A DNA stretch of 64,000 bases from Dermabacter sp. Its GTDB lineage: Bacteria; Actinomycetota; Actinomycetes; Actinomycetales; Dermabacteraceae. Made by a program: the position numbers and the translations under genes. Of the stretch, positions 42,634 to 52,844 are shown piece after piece. The stretch lies in NCBI GenBank assembly GCA_030538475.1, contig JAUNTX010000011.1, positions 1-64,000 on the forward strand. The letters run 5' to 3'. Under the pieces are notes generated by a model that was not told the origin of the DNA, did no database searches, and saw nothing but the letters and a program-made list of their open reading frames with translations. Numbering within the stretch: position 1 is the first letter of the stretch; each line of letters begins with the position of its first letter.

Positions 42634-43284
42634 ATGGCCCTGATGCCAGAGGACTTGGAGAACAAGCGTTTTACGCCGGTTCGTTTTACCGAGGGCTACG
42701 ACATGGACGAGGTGGACAACTACCTCGACAACGACGTCATGCCCCGCCTGAAGGAGCTCATCGAGGACAACGAGCGTCTCGCTCGCGAACTTGAGCAGGC
42801 CCAGACGCGCATCTCGGAGCTCGAGAGCCAGGACGCCGTGTCGGGCGACGCGGATTACACGCCCGCTCCTTTCACCGACGGCGGCGAGGTCGCGGTCTCT
42901 GAAGAGACCGTTGCCGTGGCTGACGTGAGTGACGCCGACCAGGCGGCGAGCCCCGCCGCTGTGGAGGGCCAGTCCGCGACCGAACTGATCGCCCTCGCGC
43001 AGCGCCTGCACGACGAGCACGTGCGCAACGGTGAGCAGGAGCGCGAGCGCCTGATCAGCGAGGCCACGAGCGAGCACGAGCGCATCATCAACGAAGCGAA
43101 CGAAACCTCCCGCACCACCCTCGAGCAGCTGGAAGCCGCCAAGGGTGAGCTGGAGAAGGACATCGAGTCGCTGCGCACCTTCGAGCGTGACTACCGCACG
43201 CGCCTGCGCAACTACCTTGAGAATCAGCTCCGTGATCTCGACACGAGCGAGACTCAGGAGAAGGCCGCGAACTACGGTCTGTGA
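42634..43284 (+). CDS. divIVA: DivIVA/Wag31 polar growth protein
   Basis: 216-aa coiled-coil protein that binds curved membrane at poles and septa and organises wall growth. The N-terminal lipid-binding and dimerisation module is clear (MALMPEDLENKRFTPVRFTE, GYDMDEVDNYLD). It is followed by a first coiled coil, an acidic disordered linker (about 85-130) and a long second coiled coil (about 135-210). ATG with AAGAGGTG. Its stop overlaps the lspA GTG. Confidence 0.94.
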   Translation: MALMPEDLENKRFTPVRFTEGYDMDEVDNYLDNDVMPRLKELIEDNERLARELEQAQTRISELESQDAVSGDADYTPAPFTDGGEVAVSEETVAVADVSDADQAASPAAVEGQSATELIALAQRLHDEHVRNGEQERERLISEATSEHERIINEANETSRTTLEQLEAAKGELEKDIESLRTFERDYRTRLRNYLENQLRDLDTSETQEKAANYGL

Positions 43285-43865
43285 GCACTGTGAGTGAAGA
43301 GCGCGGAAGCGCCGATTCCCGCCGAGGGGTCGGCGCTTCCGGCCGTTTCGTTGCCCTGATTGCCGCGATGACCACGGTGCTCGTGGTGGTGGCCGATCAG
43401 GCAAGCAAGGCGTGGGCCGAAAGCTCGCTCGAGCACAACGTGTCCGTCCCGCTGTTCGGGGAACTCCTGCAGTGGCGCCTCATCTACAACTCCGGGGCCG
43501 CGTTCGGCATGGGCTCCCAGATCACGCCGATCCTCACGTGCGTGCAGATCGCGATTGCGGTGGGCATCATCGTGGGGCTCGTGCGTGTGGTGCGCAACCG
43601 CTGGTGGGCGCTCGCGCTCGGCCTCCTGCTCGGCGGCGCGCTCGGCAATATTCACGACCGCCTGCTGCGCCCGCCCGGCCCCTTCCACGGCTTCGTCGTG
43701 GACTTCTTGCAGCTGCCGCGCTGGCCCATCTTCAACATCGCGGATATCGCGGTGACCTCGGGGGCGATCCTCCTGATCCTCCTGACCTTCCGCGGCGTGC
43801 CCGCGGGCAGGGCCCCGGCAGCAAGCGCCGAGGAGCCCGATGCTTCCGCGAGGCGAGAGCCGTGA
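43281..43865 (+). CDS. lspA: Lipoprotein signal peptidase II LspA
   Basis: 194-aa membrane aspartyl protease that removes signal peptides from prolipoproteins, which in this window include two lipoproteins at 9.8-11.2 kb and a siderophore-binding protein. Four membrane helices. The catalytic aspartates are in GNIHDRLL and FNIADI, and DQASKAW and YNSGAAFG are also conserved. GTG 43281 overlaps the divIVA stop; GTG 43290 is an alternative. The C-terminal tail is Ala/Glu-rich. Confidence 0.95.
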   Translation: MSTVSEERGSADSRRGVGASGRFVALIAAMTTVLVVVADQASKAWAESSLEHNVSVPLFGELLQWRLIYNSGAAFGMGSQITPILTCVQIAIAVGIIVGLVRVVRNRWWALALGLLLGGALGNIHDRLLRPPGPFHGFVVDFLQLPRWPIFNIADIAVTSGAILLILLTFRGVPAGRAPAASAEEPDASARREP

Positions 43866-44788
43866 GCACGTCGCGCCTGCTGTTCGTCCCCGATGGGCTC
43901 GAGGGGGAGCGCGTCGATGTGGGCGTCTCCCGGATGCTCGGGCTGTCCCGCACGAAGGCCGCGGAACTGGTCTCTGCCGGTCACGTCCTCGTCGAGGGGC
44001 GCGCCCCCTCGCGCTCCGAGCGGCTGCTCGCCGGGATCCAGGTGGAGGTCACCCTGCCCGACGAGCGGGACATCGCTGACATCGTGCCCGATGTGGTCGA
44101 AGGCATGGACATCGTCTACGAGGACGCCGACATCGTGGTCGTGAACAAGCCCGTCGGCGTGGCCGCCCACCCGAGCGTGGGATGGGACGGGCCCACCGTG
44201 CTCGGGCACCTGCTCGGCGCGGGGGTCAGCATCGCGACCTCGGGCGCGCAAGAGCGGCGCGGGATCGTCTCCCGGCTCGACGTCGGCACGAGCGGGCTCA
44301 TGGTCGTCGCCAAGAGCGAGGTCGCCTATGCCGTCCTCAAGGACGCCTTTCGCCGCAGGCTCGTCTCCAAGCGCTACCACGCCGTGTGCCAGGGGCATCC
44401 CGATCCGCTCGAGGGCACGATCGATGCGCCGATTGGGCGCAGCAAGCGGCACGATTTCAAGTTCGCCATCATGTCCACCGGCAAGGCGGCGCGCACGCAC
44501 TACGAGGTGGCGGAGATGTTCGCGGGCGCTGCCCTGTGCGACGTGCTGCTCGAGACCGGCCGCACCCATCAGATTCGGGTGCATTTCGCGGCGCTCGGCC
44601 ACCCCCTCGTCGGCGATCCCCTCTACGGTGCCGACCCGGCGCTCGCCGAGCGCCTGGGGCTCGCGCGGCAATGGCTCCACGCGCGCGAGCTGTCGTTCGA
44701 GCACCCCACGCGCCACGAGCGCGTGAGCTTCGAGGCGCCCTACAGCGACGATCTTTCGCACGCGCTCGAGGTGCTGCGAGGGCACTGA
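43862..44788 (+). CDS. RluD-type pseudouridine synthase
   Basis: 308-aa RluA/RluD-family enzyme that isomerises uridines in 23S rRNA. An N-terminal S4 RNA-binding domain ([20 protein letters not shown]) precedes the catalytic domain with [15 protein letters not shown], where the Asp is the nucleophile (usual form HRLDxxTSG). Further family motifs are [12 protein letters not shown] and [29 protein letters not shown] overlaps the lspA stop by four bases, the usual actinobacterial gene order. Confidence 0.93.
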   Translation: MSTSRLLFVPDGLEGERVDVGVSRMLGLSRTKAAELVSAGHVLVEGRAPSRSERLLAGIQVEVTLPDERDIADIVPDVVEGMDIVYEDADIVVVNKPVGVAAHPSVGWDGPTVLGHLLGAGVSIATSGAQERRGIVSRLDVGTSGLMVVAKSEVAYAVLKDAFRRRLVSKRYHAVCQGHPDPLEGTIDAPIGRSKRHDFKFAIMSTGKAARTHYEVAEMFAGAALCDVLLETGRTHQIRVHFAALGHPLVGDPLYGADPALAERLGLARQWLHARELSFEHPTRHERVSFEAPYSDDLSHALEVLRGH

Positions 44789-44841
44789 GACCTGGCCGAC
44801 GAGCGGAGATGCTGAAGCTATCCAGAGCGCCCCGCCAGTCC

Positions 44842-44847
44842 TAGGAT
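44842..44847 (+). promoter_or_regulatory. -10 box for leaderless dnaE
   Basis: TAGGAT, seven bases, then ATG at 44855. An earlier in-frame ATG at 44846 overlaps the box and could not be on the same mRNA. Confidence 0.6.
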
Positions 44848-44854
44848 GGACCGC

Positions 44855-47800
44855 ATGGCTTCCGAGGATTTCGTTCACCTGCACGTGCACACCGACTACT
44901 CGATGCTTGACGGTGCGGCCAAAATTGACGCCCTCGTGAACGCCGCGGCAGAGGCCGGGCAGAAGGCCATCGCGATCACCGATCACGGCTACGTGTTCGG
45001 CGCCTACGAGTTCTACCGCAACGCCGTGCAGGCGGGGATCAAGCCGATCATCGGCGTGGAGGCGTACGTGACGCCGGGTACGAGCCGCCACGACCGCACG
45101 CGCGTGCAGTGGGGGACCAAGGCCCAGCAGGACGCGGGGGACGACGTATCGGCGCGCGGCGCCTACACCCACCTCACGCTGTTGAGCCGCTCGACCGCGG
45201 GCATGCACAACCTGTTCCGGCTCGCCTCGCTCGCCTCCCTCGATGGGCAGATGGGCAAGTGGCCCCGGATGGACCGCGAGATCCTCAGCCGCTATTCCGA
45301 CGGCATGATCGCCTCGACCGGCTGCCCCTCGGGCGAGATCCAGACCCGGATTCGGCTCGGGCAGTGGGACGAGGCGGTGCGGGCCGCGGGCGAGTTCCAG
45401 GACATCTACGGCAAAGAGCACTACTTCGTGGAGCTCATGGACCACGGCCTCGAACTCGAGCGCCGGGTCACCAAGGACCTCATCCGGCTGTCCGAAACCA
45501 TCGGCGCGCCCCTGCTCGCGACGAACGATTTGCACTACGTCCACGAGTCCGACGCGAAGGTGCAGGATGCGCTGCTGTGCATCAACTCGGGCTCGAAGCT
45601 GAGCGATCCGGACCGCTTCACGTTCGATGGCTCGGGCTATTACCTCAAGACGGCCCGGGAGATGCGCGAGCTGTTTCGCGAGCTTCCCGAGGCGTGCGAC
45701 AACACGCTGCGGGTCGCCGAGATGTGCGACGTGCATTTCACGACGAGCGACGAGGGCGCGAACTTCATGCCGCGCTTCCCCGTCCCGGACGGCGAGGATG
45801 AGCACTCGTGGTTCGTCAAGGAGGTGCAGCGGGGGCTGCAGGATCGCTACCCCGCGGGCATTCCCGACGAAGTTCAGTCCCGCGCTGACTACGAGGTGAG
45901 CGTCATTACGGGGATGGGCTTTCCCGGCTACTTCCTCGTGGTCTCCGACTTCATCCGCTGGGCGAAGTCGCAGGGCATTCGCGTGGGTCCGGGCCGTGGC
46001 TCGGGCGCCGGCTCGATGGTGGCCTACGCCATGAAGATCACGGACCTCGACCCCCTGCCACACGGGCTCCTGTTCGAGCGGTTCCTCAACCCCGACCGCG
46101 TGTCGATGCCCGACTTCGACGTGGACTTCGATGATCGCCGCCGCGGCGAAGTGCTCGAATACGTGACCCGCAAGTACGGGGATGATCGCGTGGCCCAGGT
46201 CATCACCTACGGCGTGATGAAGACGAAGAACTCGCTCAAGGACGCGGCGCGCGTGCTCGATAAGCCGTACGTCATGGGCGATCTCATGACGAAGGCGCTG
46301 CCGCCGACCGTCATGGGCAAGGACATTTCGATCTCGGGCATCTTCGATGAGAAGGACAAGCGGTACGCGGAGGCCGAAGACTTCCGTCGGCAGATGCGGG
46401 AGAACCCCGAGTGGCAGCAGGTGGTGGACCTCGCCAAGGGCGTCGAGGGTCTCACGCGCGGCTGGGGCGTGCACGCGTGCGCGGTCATCATGTCGAGCGA
46501 GCCGCTGACCGACATCATTCCGATGATGCGGCGCCCGGCCGATGGCCAGATCATCACGCAGTTCGACTACCCGACGTGCGAGAACCTGGGCCTGCTGAAG
46601 ATGGACTTCCTCGGGCTCAGGAACCTCACGGTCATTTCCGACGCGCTCGAGAACATTCGCAGGAACGGCAAGGAGGTGCCGGACATCGACCAGTTGGGGT
46701 TCGAGGATCCGGCCACCTACCAGTTGCTCCAGCGGGGCGATACGCTCGGCGTGTTCCAGCTCGATGGCACGGGCATGCGGGCGCTGCTGCGCCAGATGAA
46801 GCCCGATAAGTTCGGCGATATTAGCGCCGTGTCGGCCCTGTACCGCCCGGGCCCGATGGGCATGAACTCGCACACGAACTACGCGCTGCGCAAGAACGGG
46901 CTGCAGGACATCACGCCGATCCACCCGGAGCTCGAAGAGCCGCTGCACGAGATCCTCGCCGAAACCTACGGCGTGATCGTGTACCAGGAGCAGGTCATGC
47001 AGACCGCGCAGAAGGTCGCGGGCTTCACGCTGGGCCAGGCGGATATTTTGCGCCGAGCGATGGGCAAGAAGAAGAAGGCGGAACTGGACAAGCAGTTCGT
47101 GGGCTTTCGCCAGGGCATGATCGATCACGGCTACAGCGACGCCGCGGTCAAGGCCCTGTGGGACGTGCTGCTGCCGTTCGCGGACTACGCGTTCAACAAG
47201 TCGCACTCCGCGGCGTACGGCGTGGTCTCCTACTGGACCGCCTACCTCAAGGCGAACTTCCCCACGGAATACATGGCGGCCCTGCTCACCTCGACGCAGG
47301 ACAACCGCGACCGCCTGGGCCTGTACCTGGGCGATTGCCGCCACCGCCACATCACGGTGCTGCCGCCGGACGTCAACGAGTCCGGCATGTACTTCTCCGC
47401 GGTGGGGGACGATATCCGCTTCGGCCTCTCGGCGATCCGCAACGTCGGCGCCAACGTGGTCGAGGCGATCATCGCGGCCCGCGAGGAGAAGGGCCCGTTC
47501 ACGTCGTTCGCGGACTTCCTGGACAAGGTGCCGATCGTGGTGTGCAACAAGCGCACGATCGAGTCGCTCATCAAGGGCGGGGCGTTCGATTCGCTCGGCG
47601 CCAATCGCCGCTCGCTCGTGTTCGTGCACGAGGACGCGGTCGATGGCGTGATCGACGTCAAGCGCAAGGAGCAGCAGGGCCAGTACGACCTGTTCGGCGA
47701 CGGCATGTTCGGCGACGACGTGGCCTCGGGAACGGCCGCGACCGTGAGCGTCCCGGAACTGCCCGAGTGGGACCGCAAGCAGAAGCTCTCGTTCGAACGC

Positions 47801-48406
47801 ACGATGCTCGGGCTGTACGTGTCCGACCACCCGCTTCAGGGGCTCGAACACCTCGTGTCCCAGAACTCCTCCCATCAGATCAGCGCGCTCGCGGAGGTGG
47901 AGAACACGGACGCGCTCGGCCCCGTCACCGTGTCCGGCCTCATCACGGGCATTCAGCGCAAGACCACGAAGAAGGGCGATACGTGGGCGATTGTGACGGT
48001 CGAGGACCTGGAGGGCTCGCTCGATTGCCTCATGTTCCCCCAGACCTATCAGCAGGTGGCGACGGAACTGGCCGAAGACCTCGTGGTGAGCGTGCGCGGG
48101 CGCGTGGATAACTCGAAGGGCACGGCGGAGATGCGGGTGCAGGAGGTGCGGGTGCTCGATACCTCGAGCGCGGGGGCCGACGGTCCGCTCACGATCAGCG
48201 TGGCCGATGCGCGACTGAGCGACGACGTGGCTCAGAAGCTGCGGGGAATCCTCGCAGACAACCCGGGTTCGAGCGAGGTGCGGATCAAGATCACCGAGCC
48301 CGGTCGGGCCACCCTCATGAGGGTGGATCGACGGTTGTCGGTGGCCCAGTCGCCCGCGCTGTTCGCATCGTTGAAGACTCTGCTCGGGGCGTCCTGCCTG
48401 CAGTAG
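44855..48406 (+). CDS. dnaE: DNA polymerase III subunit alpha DnaE
   Basis: 1183-aa replicative polymerase. An N-terminal PHP domain (FVHLHVHTDYSMLDGA) is followed by the polymerase core with PDFDVDFDDRRR (metal ligands about 420 and 422), GVHACAVIMSS, YRPGPMG and a tandem HhH region. A C-terminal OB-fold (VSGLITGIQRKTTKKGDTWA) carries the clamp and single-strand interactions. The start is set by the TAGGAT box and fits the family N terminus. The length is typical of DnaE1. The stop codon TAG (48404-48406) is the first half of the hisD -10 box. Confidence 0.97.
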   Translation: MASEDFVHLHVHTDYSMLDGAAKIDALVNAAAEAGQKAIAITDHGYVFGAYEFYRNAVQAGIKPIIGVEAYVTPGTSRHDRTRVQWGTKAQQDAGDDVSARGAYTHLTLLSRSTAGMHNLFRLASLASLDGQMGKWPRMDREILSRYSDGMIASTGCPSGEIQTRIRLGQWDEAVRAAGEFQDIYGKEHYFVELMDHGLELERRVTKDLIRLSETIGAPLLATNDLHYVHESDAKVQDALLCINSGSKLSDPDRFTFDGSGYYLKTAREMRELFRELPEACDNTLRVAEMCDVHFTTSDEGANFMPRFPVPDGEDEHSWFVKEVQRGLQDRYPAGIPDEVQSRADYEVSVITGMGFPGYFLVVSDFIRWAKSQGIRVGPGRGSGAGSMVAYAMKITDLDPLPHGLLFERFLNPDRVSMPDFDVDFDDRRRGEVLEYVTRKYGDDRVAQVITYGVMKTKNSLKDAARVLDKPYVMGDLMTKALPPTVMGKDISISGIFDEKDKRYAEAEDFRRQMRENPEWQQVVDLAKGVEGLTRGWGVHACAVIMSSEPLTDIIPMMRRPADGQIITQFDYPTCENLGLLKMDFLGLRNLTVISDALENIRRNGKEVPDIDQLGFEDPATYQLLQRGDTLGVFQLDGTGMRALLRQMKPDKFGDISAVSALYRPGPMGMNSHTNYALRKNGLQDITPIHPELEEPLHEILAETYGVIVYQEQVMQTAQKVAGFTLGQADILRRAMGKKKKAELDKQFVGFRQGMIDHGYSDAAVKALWDVLLPFADYAFNKSHSAAYGVVSYWTAYLKANFPTEYMAALLTSTQDNRDRLGLYLGDCRHRHITVLPPDVNESGMYFSAVGDDIRFGLSAIRNVGANVVEAIIAAREEKGPFTSFADFLDKVPIVVCNKRTIESLIKGGAFDSLGANRRSLVFVHEDAVDGVIDVKRKEQQGQYDLFGDGMFGDDVASGTAATVSVPELPEWDRKQKLSFERTMLGLYVSDHPLQGLEHLVSQNSSHQISALAEVENTDALGPVTVSGLITGIQRKTTKKGDTWAIVTVEDLEGSLDCLMFPQTYQQVATELAEDLVVSVRGRVDNSKGTAEMRVQEVRVLDTSSAGADGPLTISVADARLSDDVAQKLRGILADNPGSSEVRIKITEPGRATLMRVDRRLSVAQSPALFASLKTLLGASCLQ

Positions 48407-48409
48407 TCT
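48404..48409 (+). promoter_or_regulatory. -10 box of hisD, overlapping the dnaE stop codon
   Basis: TAGTCT, seven bases, then the hisD ATG at 48417. The first three bases are the dnaE stop codon, as in the miaA-dapF junction. Confidence 0.6.
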
Positions 48410-48416
48410 GACGCCT

Positions 48417-49754
48417 ATGACTGCTCCCACCCTGTGCTTTGCCACGCGCGATCTGCGCGGCGCTGACCTCTCGCGCTCCGCCCTGCGCAGCGCCCTGCCG
48501 AGGCCGCTCGTGAACGTCGCGGCCGCGCTCGATCAGGTGCGCCCCGTGATCGAGGATGTGCGTGAGCGCGGCGCCGAGGCCGTGCGCGAGGCGTCGCTGC
48601 GCTTCGACGGCATCGCGGCACCCTCGCTGCGGGTCCCGCCCGAGGTGCTGCAGCGCGCGCTGGACGGCGTGGACCCGGCGGTGCGCCGGGCGCTCGAGGT
48701 CGCGAGTGCGCGCGTGCGGCGCGTGAGCGAAAAGTCGGTGCCGACGGGCACCACCGTCCAGCTCGCGCCCGGTTCCGTCGTGCGCGAGCGCATTATCCCC
48801 GTGGACCGCGTGGGCCTGTATGTTCCGGGCGGTCGCGCGCCCCTGCCCAGCTCCGTCGTCATGAACGTCGTGCCCGCGCAGGTGGCGGGCGTGAGGGAGC
48901 TCGTGGTGGCCTCTCCGCCCCAGCGGGAGTTCGGCGGCTACCCGCACCCGACGATCCTCGCGGCGTGCGCGCTGCTCGGCGTTCAGGAGGTGTATGCGGC
49001 CGGAGGTGCCCAGGCCATCGCCCTGCTCGCGTACGGCTCGCGCGGCCCTGGCGCCGACGACCGGGTCGAGCCCGTGGACCTCGTGACGGGCCCGGGCAAC
49101 GTGTACGTGGCGGCCGCGAAGCGGGCGCTTGCGGGCGTGATCGGGATCGATTCGGAGGCCGGCCCGACGGAGATCGGGATCATTGCCGACGCCGGGGCCT
49201 CGCCGCGCTTCATTGCCGCTGATCTCATCTCGCAAGCCGAACACGACCCGAACGCGGCGAGCGTGCTCATCACGCCGAGCGAAGAGCTCGTGGCCGCGGT
49301 GGTCGAGGAACTGGCCGCGCAGGCGCCGCATACGGAGCACGCGGCCCGCGTGCTCGAGGCCCTCGGTGGCCCCCAGTCCGGCGCCGTGCTCGTGGACGAT
49401 CTGGAGGCGGCGATCACGGTTGCCAACGCCTACGGGGCCGAACACCTGGAGATTCACACCGAGGATGCCGAGCAGGTGGCGCGCCGAATCACGAACGCGG
49501 GCGCGATCTTCATCGGCGAGCACGCCCCCGTCTCGCTCGGCGACTACGCGGCGGGCTCCAACCACGTGCTGCCCACGGGCGGCGGCTCCCGGTTCTCCTC
49601 GGGCCTTGGCCCGCACAGCTTCGTGCGCCACGTCCACGAGATCGTGTACGACCGCGAGGGGCTTGAGGCCGCGCGCGAGGCGGCGATGACGCTGTCGGCG
49701 GCCGAGCACCTTCCGGCGCACGGCCGCGCCATCGCGGTGCGATTCGAGGCTTAA
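48417..49754 (+). CDS. hisD: Histidinol dehydrogenase HisD
   Basis: 445-aa NAD- and Zn-dependent enzyme for the last two steps of histidine synthesis. Blocks typical of HisD are VPGGRAPLPSSVVMNVVPAQ, DLVTGPGNVYVAAAKR, GIDSEAGPTEIGI, DLISQAEHDPNA (metal/catalytic His), NHVLPTGGGSRFSSGL and SFVRHVHEI. The length is complete. No ribosome-binding site precedes the ATG. It is separated from hisC by a convergent DUF3054 gene, so it is expressed alone. Confidence 0.97.
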   Translation: MTAPTLCFATRDLRGADLSRSALRSALPRPLVNVAAALDQVRPVIEDVRERGAEAVREASLRFDGIAAPSLRVPPEVLQRALDGVDPAVRRALEVASARVRRVSEKSVPTGTTVQLAPGSVVRERIIPVDRVGLYVPGGRAPLPSSVVMNVVPAQVAGVRELVVASPPQREFGGYPHPTILAACALLGVQEVYAAGGAQAIALLAYGSRGPGADDRVEPVDLVTGPGNVYVAAAKRALAGVIGIDSEAGPTEIGIIADAGASPRFIAADLISQAEHDPNAASVLITPSEELVAAVVEELAAQAPHTEHAARVLEALGGPQSGAVLVDDLEAAITVANAYGAEHLEIHTEDAEQVARRITNAGAIFIGEHAPVSLGDYAAGSNHVLPTGGGSRFSSGLGPHSFVRHVHEIVYDREGLEAAREAAMTLSAAEHLPAHGRAIAVRFEA

Positions 49755-49755
49755 C

Positions 49756-49813
49756 CGCCCCGGGGGGGATGAGTCGCCCCGGGAGGGATGAGCCGCGCCG
49801 TGGGAGGGCTAGC
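49756..49813. repeat. Three imperfect 19-20-bp tandem repeats after hisD
   Basis: Units beginning at 49756, 49775 and 49794 all have the form CGCSCCGKGGGAGGGATGAGC with small changes. The last unit overlaps the end of the DUF3054 gene, and a weaker fourth unit continues into it. They lie between convergent genes and may be a terminator remnant or slippage product. Confidence 0.5.
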
Positions 49814-50228
49814 CGTCCCGAGGATCGCCTGCGGCGGCTGGGCGCTCGCCGTCGGCGCCCGCAACCGCGCGCGAGCGGCGCCCGATGAGGCGGCCCACCA
49901 GGCGCCAGCCCAGCAGCAGCGCCGTGATGACTCCCGTGGCCACGAGCACGAACGAGGTCGCGGTGCCGTCGCCGATCAGGCTGCGGATCACCATGGCCCC
50001 CACCACGGTGATCGCGACGATGAACACGCCGTGCGGCCAGATCCGCGTGGGCTCCACCCGCCACGAGCCGAGCACGAGGTGCGCCACGAGCAGGCTGATG
50101 AGGAAGGGCCACGCCACGCGCGCCACGAGCGCGGGCTCGAGCAGCGAGTAGTGGGAGTAGACCCCGATGCACGCGAAGATGAGGATGGCGAGAATATCGG
50201 CGAGGACGGCGAGAGAGGACTTTTTCAC
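49809..50228 (-). CDS. DUF3054 membrane protein
   Basis: 139-aa protein with four membrane helices, starting MKKSSLAVLADILAILIFAC and containing the family block PTRIWPHGVFIVAITVV. DUF3054 proteins have no known function and are common next to hisD/hisC in actinobacteria. The cytoplasmic tail is basic then acidic (RRSRAVAGADGERPAAAGDP). The GTG start is six bases after a minus-strand TAGGGT. It opposes hisD and diverges from hisC. Confidence 0.88.
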   Translation of the reverse strand: MKKSSLAVLADILAILIFACIGVYSHYSLLEPALVARVAWPFLISLLVAHLVLGSWRVEPTRIWPHGVFIVAITVVGAMVIRSLIGDGTATSFVLVATGVITALLLGWRLVGRLIGRRSRAVAGADGERPAAAGDPRDG

Positions 50229-50234
50229 CCCGCC

Positions 50235-50240
50235 ACCCTA
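50235..50240 (-). promoter_or_regulatory. -10 box for leaderless DUF3054 gene
   Basis: Minus-strand TAGGGT, six bases, then GTG at 50228; no ribosome-binding site. Confidence 0.55.
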
Positions 50241-50315
50241 GCGCGATCAGGGCGCGAGCCTCGCGCGGCAGGTGCGCCGGTATGGACGCCCGGCGGCGCG
50301 GGCGGGGGAGTTTCC

Positions 50316-50321
50316 TACACT
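50316..50321 (+). promoter_or_regulatory. -10 box for leaderless hisC
   Basis: TACACT, six bases, then the hisC ATG at 50328. It would drive the hisC-hisB-unknown-hisH run. Confidence 0.6.
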
Positions 50322-50327
50322 GGGCAG

Positions 50328-51479
50328 ATGAGCGTTCCGCCCCCCGATACCCCGGCCCCGTCGCCGTTTCGTCCGCCCCTGCGCCCCGGACTCGAGGGCG
50401 AGGTGCCATACGGCGCACCCCAGCTGAGCGTGGCGCACCCGATGAACGTCAACGAAAATCCCGTCGGCCCCTCGCCGCGGCTCGTGGCCCGGATTCAGGA
50501 GCGCGTGGGCGAGGCCGCCGCAGGGCTCAACCGCTACCCCGACCGCGAGTTCGTGGCGTTGCGCGAGCGGCTCGGGGCGTTCCTCGCGCGCGAATCGGCC
50601 GACCACGGCCACCCGATCCCGGCGCCGAGCGCGGATCAGGTGTGGGTGGCCAACGGCTCCAACGAGATCATGCAGCAGATCTTCCAGGCCTTCGGCGGTC
50701 CGGGCCGCACCGCCCTCGGCTTCGCCCCCCACTACTCGATGTACCCCGAGTACGCCCGCAACACCCTGACCACGTGGGAGATCGCTGAGCGCGGACCGGC
50801 CCCGGACTTCGCCCTGGACGCCCCGAGAATCCGCGCCGCCATCGCGGCGTGTGATCCCACCATCGTGGTCCTCACGAGCCCGAACAACCCCACTGGCACC
50901 GCGCTCGATCTGGACACCATTCGGGAGGTGGCCCGCGACCTCGAGGCGCGAGGCGGCATCCTCGTGGTCGATGAGGCCTACGCCGAGTTTCGCCGCGACG
51001 GCGTGCCAAGCGCCCTGAGCGTGCTCGGCGAGCACCCGAACCTGATCGTCTCGCGCACCATGGCGAAGGCGTTCGCCCTCGCGGGCGCGCGCATCGGCTA
51101 CGCGGTCGCCCACCCGGCCAGCATCGACGCGCTGCGCATCGTGCGCCTTCCCTACCACCTCAGCGCCATCACCCAGGCGGTGGCCCACGCGGCGCTCGAT
51201 GCCACCGATGAACTCCTCGCGGGCGTGGACGCACTGCGCGAGGCCCGGGACGCGCTCGCCGAGGCGCTGCGCGAGCGCGGCTACACGGTCGCGGACTCCG
51301 ACGCGAACTTCGTGCTGTTTCGCGCGAAAGCCGACCGTCACGCCACGTGGCAGGCCCTCGTGGAGCGCGGCGTCCTCATCCGCGAGGTGGGCCCGCCCGG
51401 CTGGTTGCGAGTCTCGGTAGGAAACGAGGACAATAACAGGGCATTCATCCAAGCACTGTCGGAGGTCGAGGCCGCGTGA
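50328..51479 (+). CDS. hisC: Histidinol-phosphate aminotransferase HisC
   Basis: 383-aa fold-type I PLP enzyme that makes histidinol phosphate; it may also serve aromatic amino acids. It has [56 protein letters not shown] and the PLP lysine in [17 protein letters not shown]. The frame is open to 49788 but the ATG after the TACACT box gives a standard N terminus. A four-base overlap joins it to hisB. Confidence 0.95.
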   Translation: MSVPPPDTPAPSPFRPPLRPGLEGEVPYGAPQLSVAHPMNVNENPVGPSPRLVARIQERVGEAAAGLNRYPDREFVALRERLGAFLARESADHGHPIPAPSADQVWVANGSNEIMQQIFQAFGGPGRTALGFAPHYSMYPEYARNTLTTWEIAERGPAPDFALDAPRIRAAIAACDPTIVVLTSPNNPTGTALDLDTIREVARDLEARGGILVVDEAYAEFRRDGVPSALSVLGEHPNLIVSRTMAKAFALAGARIGYAVAHPASIDALRIVRLPYHLSAITQAVAHAALDATDELLAGVDALREARDALAEALRERGYTVADSDANFVLFRAKADRHATWQALVERGVLIREVGPPGWLRVSVGNEDNNRAFIQALSEVEAA

Positions 51480-52087
51480 GCGAGCAGTCCAGAACAGCAC
51501 ACATCACGAGAAGCACGCGCGAAAGCTCGATCGAGGTCCACCTGGACGTGGATGGGACCGGCCAGGTGTCCATCGACACGAGCGTGCCGTTCTTCGACCA
51601 CATGCTCACGGCCCTCGGGGTCCACGGCTCGTTCGACCTCACCGTGAAGGCCACGGGCGATACCCACATCGACGTCCACCACACCGTCGAAGACACCGCC
51701 ATCGTGCTCGGGCAGGCCTTCGCCGAGGCCCTCGGCACGAAAGCCGGGGTGCGCCGCTTCGGCAGCGCCTTCGTGCCGCTCGACGAAGCCCTCGCCCACG
51801 CCGTCATCGACCTCAGCGGCCGCCCCTACTGCGTCGCCACCGGGGAGCCGGACGGCCAGGAATACCACCTCATCGGCGGCCACTTCACCGGCTCCCTCAC
51901 GCGGCACGTGCTCGAATCCTTCGCCTTCCATGCCGGGCTGTGCCTGCACATGCGCGTGCTCGCGGGCCGCGACCCCCACCACATCGTCGAGGCCCAGTTC
52001 AAGGCCCTCGCCCGCGCCCTGCGCGAAGCCAGCGAGCTGGACCCGCGCATGGCCGGCGCCATCCCCTCAACCAAGGGCGTGATCTGA
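51476..52087 (+). CDS. hisB: Imidazoleglycerol-phosphate dehydratase HisB
   Basis: 203-aa Mn-dependent dehydratase, stand-alone without the phosphatase domain found in enteric HisB. Diagnostic motifs: [26 protein letters not shown] (metal-binding HHxxED), [23 protein letters not shown] and [17 protein letters not shown]. Length normal. GTG overlaps the hisC stop. Confidence 0.97.
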   Translation: MSEQSRTAHITRSTRESSIEVHLDVDGTGQVSIDTSVPFFDHMLTALGVHGSFDLTVKATGDTHIDVHHTVEDTAIVLGQAFAEALGTKAGVRRFGSAFVPLDEALAHAVIDLSGRPYCVATGEPDGQEYHLIGGHFTGSLTRHVLESFAFHAGLCLHMRVLAGRDPHHIVEAQFKALARALREASELDPRMAGAIPSTKGVI

Positions 52088-52088
52088 C

Positions 52089-52844
52089 ATGAACGCATCC
52101 CCGAATCCACCCGAACCGGGCCGCGACGACAAGGACGCCATCGACGCCGAGTTCAGCAAGCTCATGGAGGGCCTCGGCTTCGACGACTCCCTCCTCGAGG
52201 ACGTCGATCCCCGAGAAGGAAGCGGCGAGAGCGCCGACGCTGCCCCGTCGGCCCCCGCCCCGAACGGACCGAACGCGCCCGGCGGCGCGGGCGCACTCAC
52301 GGGACCGACCCCCGCCCACCCCGGCGACGTCCAGGTCCCCGACGACCTCTCGAGCCTCGGGCTCACCCCCGCCGCCGAAGACCCGAACGCGCCGCGCCCC
52401 CTCGCGATTGTCGCGACCCCGCTCGCCTCCGCGAAAGCGCTCGCGGGGGTCATTCGGCTCGCGCTCGCCGCCGAAGACGACCTCCCCACCCTGCCGGACG
52501 GCACCGTCACGCTCGACGCCGAATCCGGTGCGATTGCCGCGGGCCCCCTGAGCGAGGCCGAGGCCCACACGCTCGCCCACCTCACCTCGCTCGGCCTTCA
52601 GCGTCAGGGCGTGGTCCTGTTCTGGCGGCAGGGCGATCGCATGATCGCGGCCCGCTACCGCTACGGCCGCAACGAAGGGGAGACCCCTCCCGCGCTCGTG
52701 CTCGGCGCCCTCTCCGGCGAGGTCGAAGACCTCCTGCTCGGCATCGACCGGCTCGAGGACGCCGAGGACACCTATGATCCCGCGTCGCTCAGCCGCACCG
52801 AGGCGATGGCGTGGATCGCCCGCGGGCGAAAGCGCAAGAAGTGA
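52089..52844 (+). CDS. Conserved protein of unknown function in the his operon
   Basis: 251-aa soluble protein, starting one base after the hisB stop. The first 110 residues are acidic and Pro/Ala/Gly-rich and probably disordered. The folded part (about 95-250) shows [40 protein letters not shown], then a Leu/Glu-rich helix and a basic C terminus (IARGRKRKK). Its stop overlaps the hisH GTG. I do not recognise a domain. Similar-looking genes occur between hisB and hisH in related actinobacteria to my recollection; a direct role in histidine synthesis is not shown. Confidence 0.75.
   Translation: MNASPNPPEPGRDDKDAIDAEFSKLMEGLGFDDSLLEDVDPREGSGESADAAPSAPAPNGPNAPGGAGALTGPTPAHPGDVQVPDDLSSLGLTPAAEDPNAPRPLAIVATPLASAKALAGVIRLALAAEDDLPTLPDGTVTLDAESGAIAAGPLSEAEAHTLAHLTSLGLQRQGVVLFWRQGDRMIAARYRYGRNEGETPPALVLGALSGEVEDLLLGIDRLEDAEDTYDPASLSRTEAMAWIARGRKRKK

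Noticed and set aside
43652..48445. A 1597-codon open frame on the minus strand
   Set aside because: It lies antisense to lspA, the RluD-type gene and the whole of dnaE. Its translation is His/Arg/Gly/Val-rich with no recognisable domain; long antisense frames are expected opposite high-GC genes with biased third positions.
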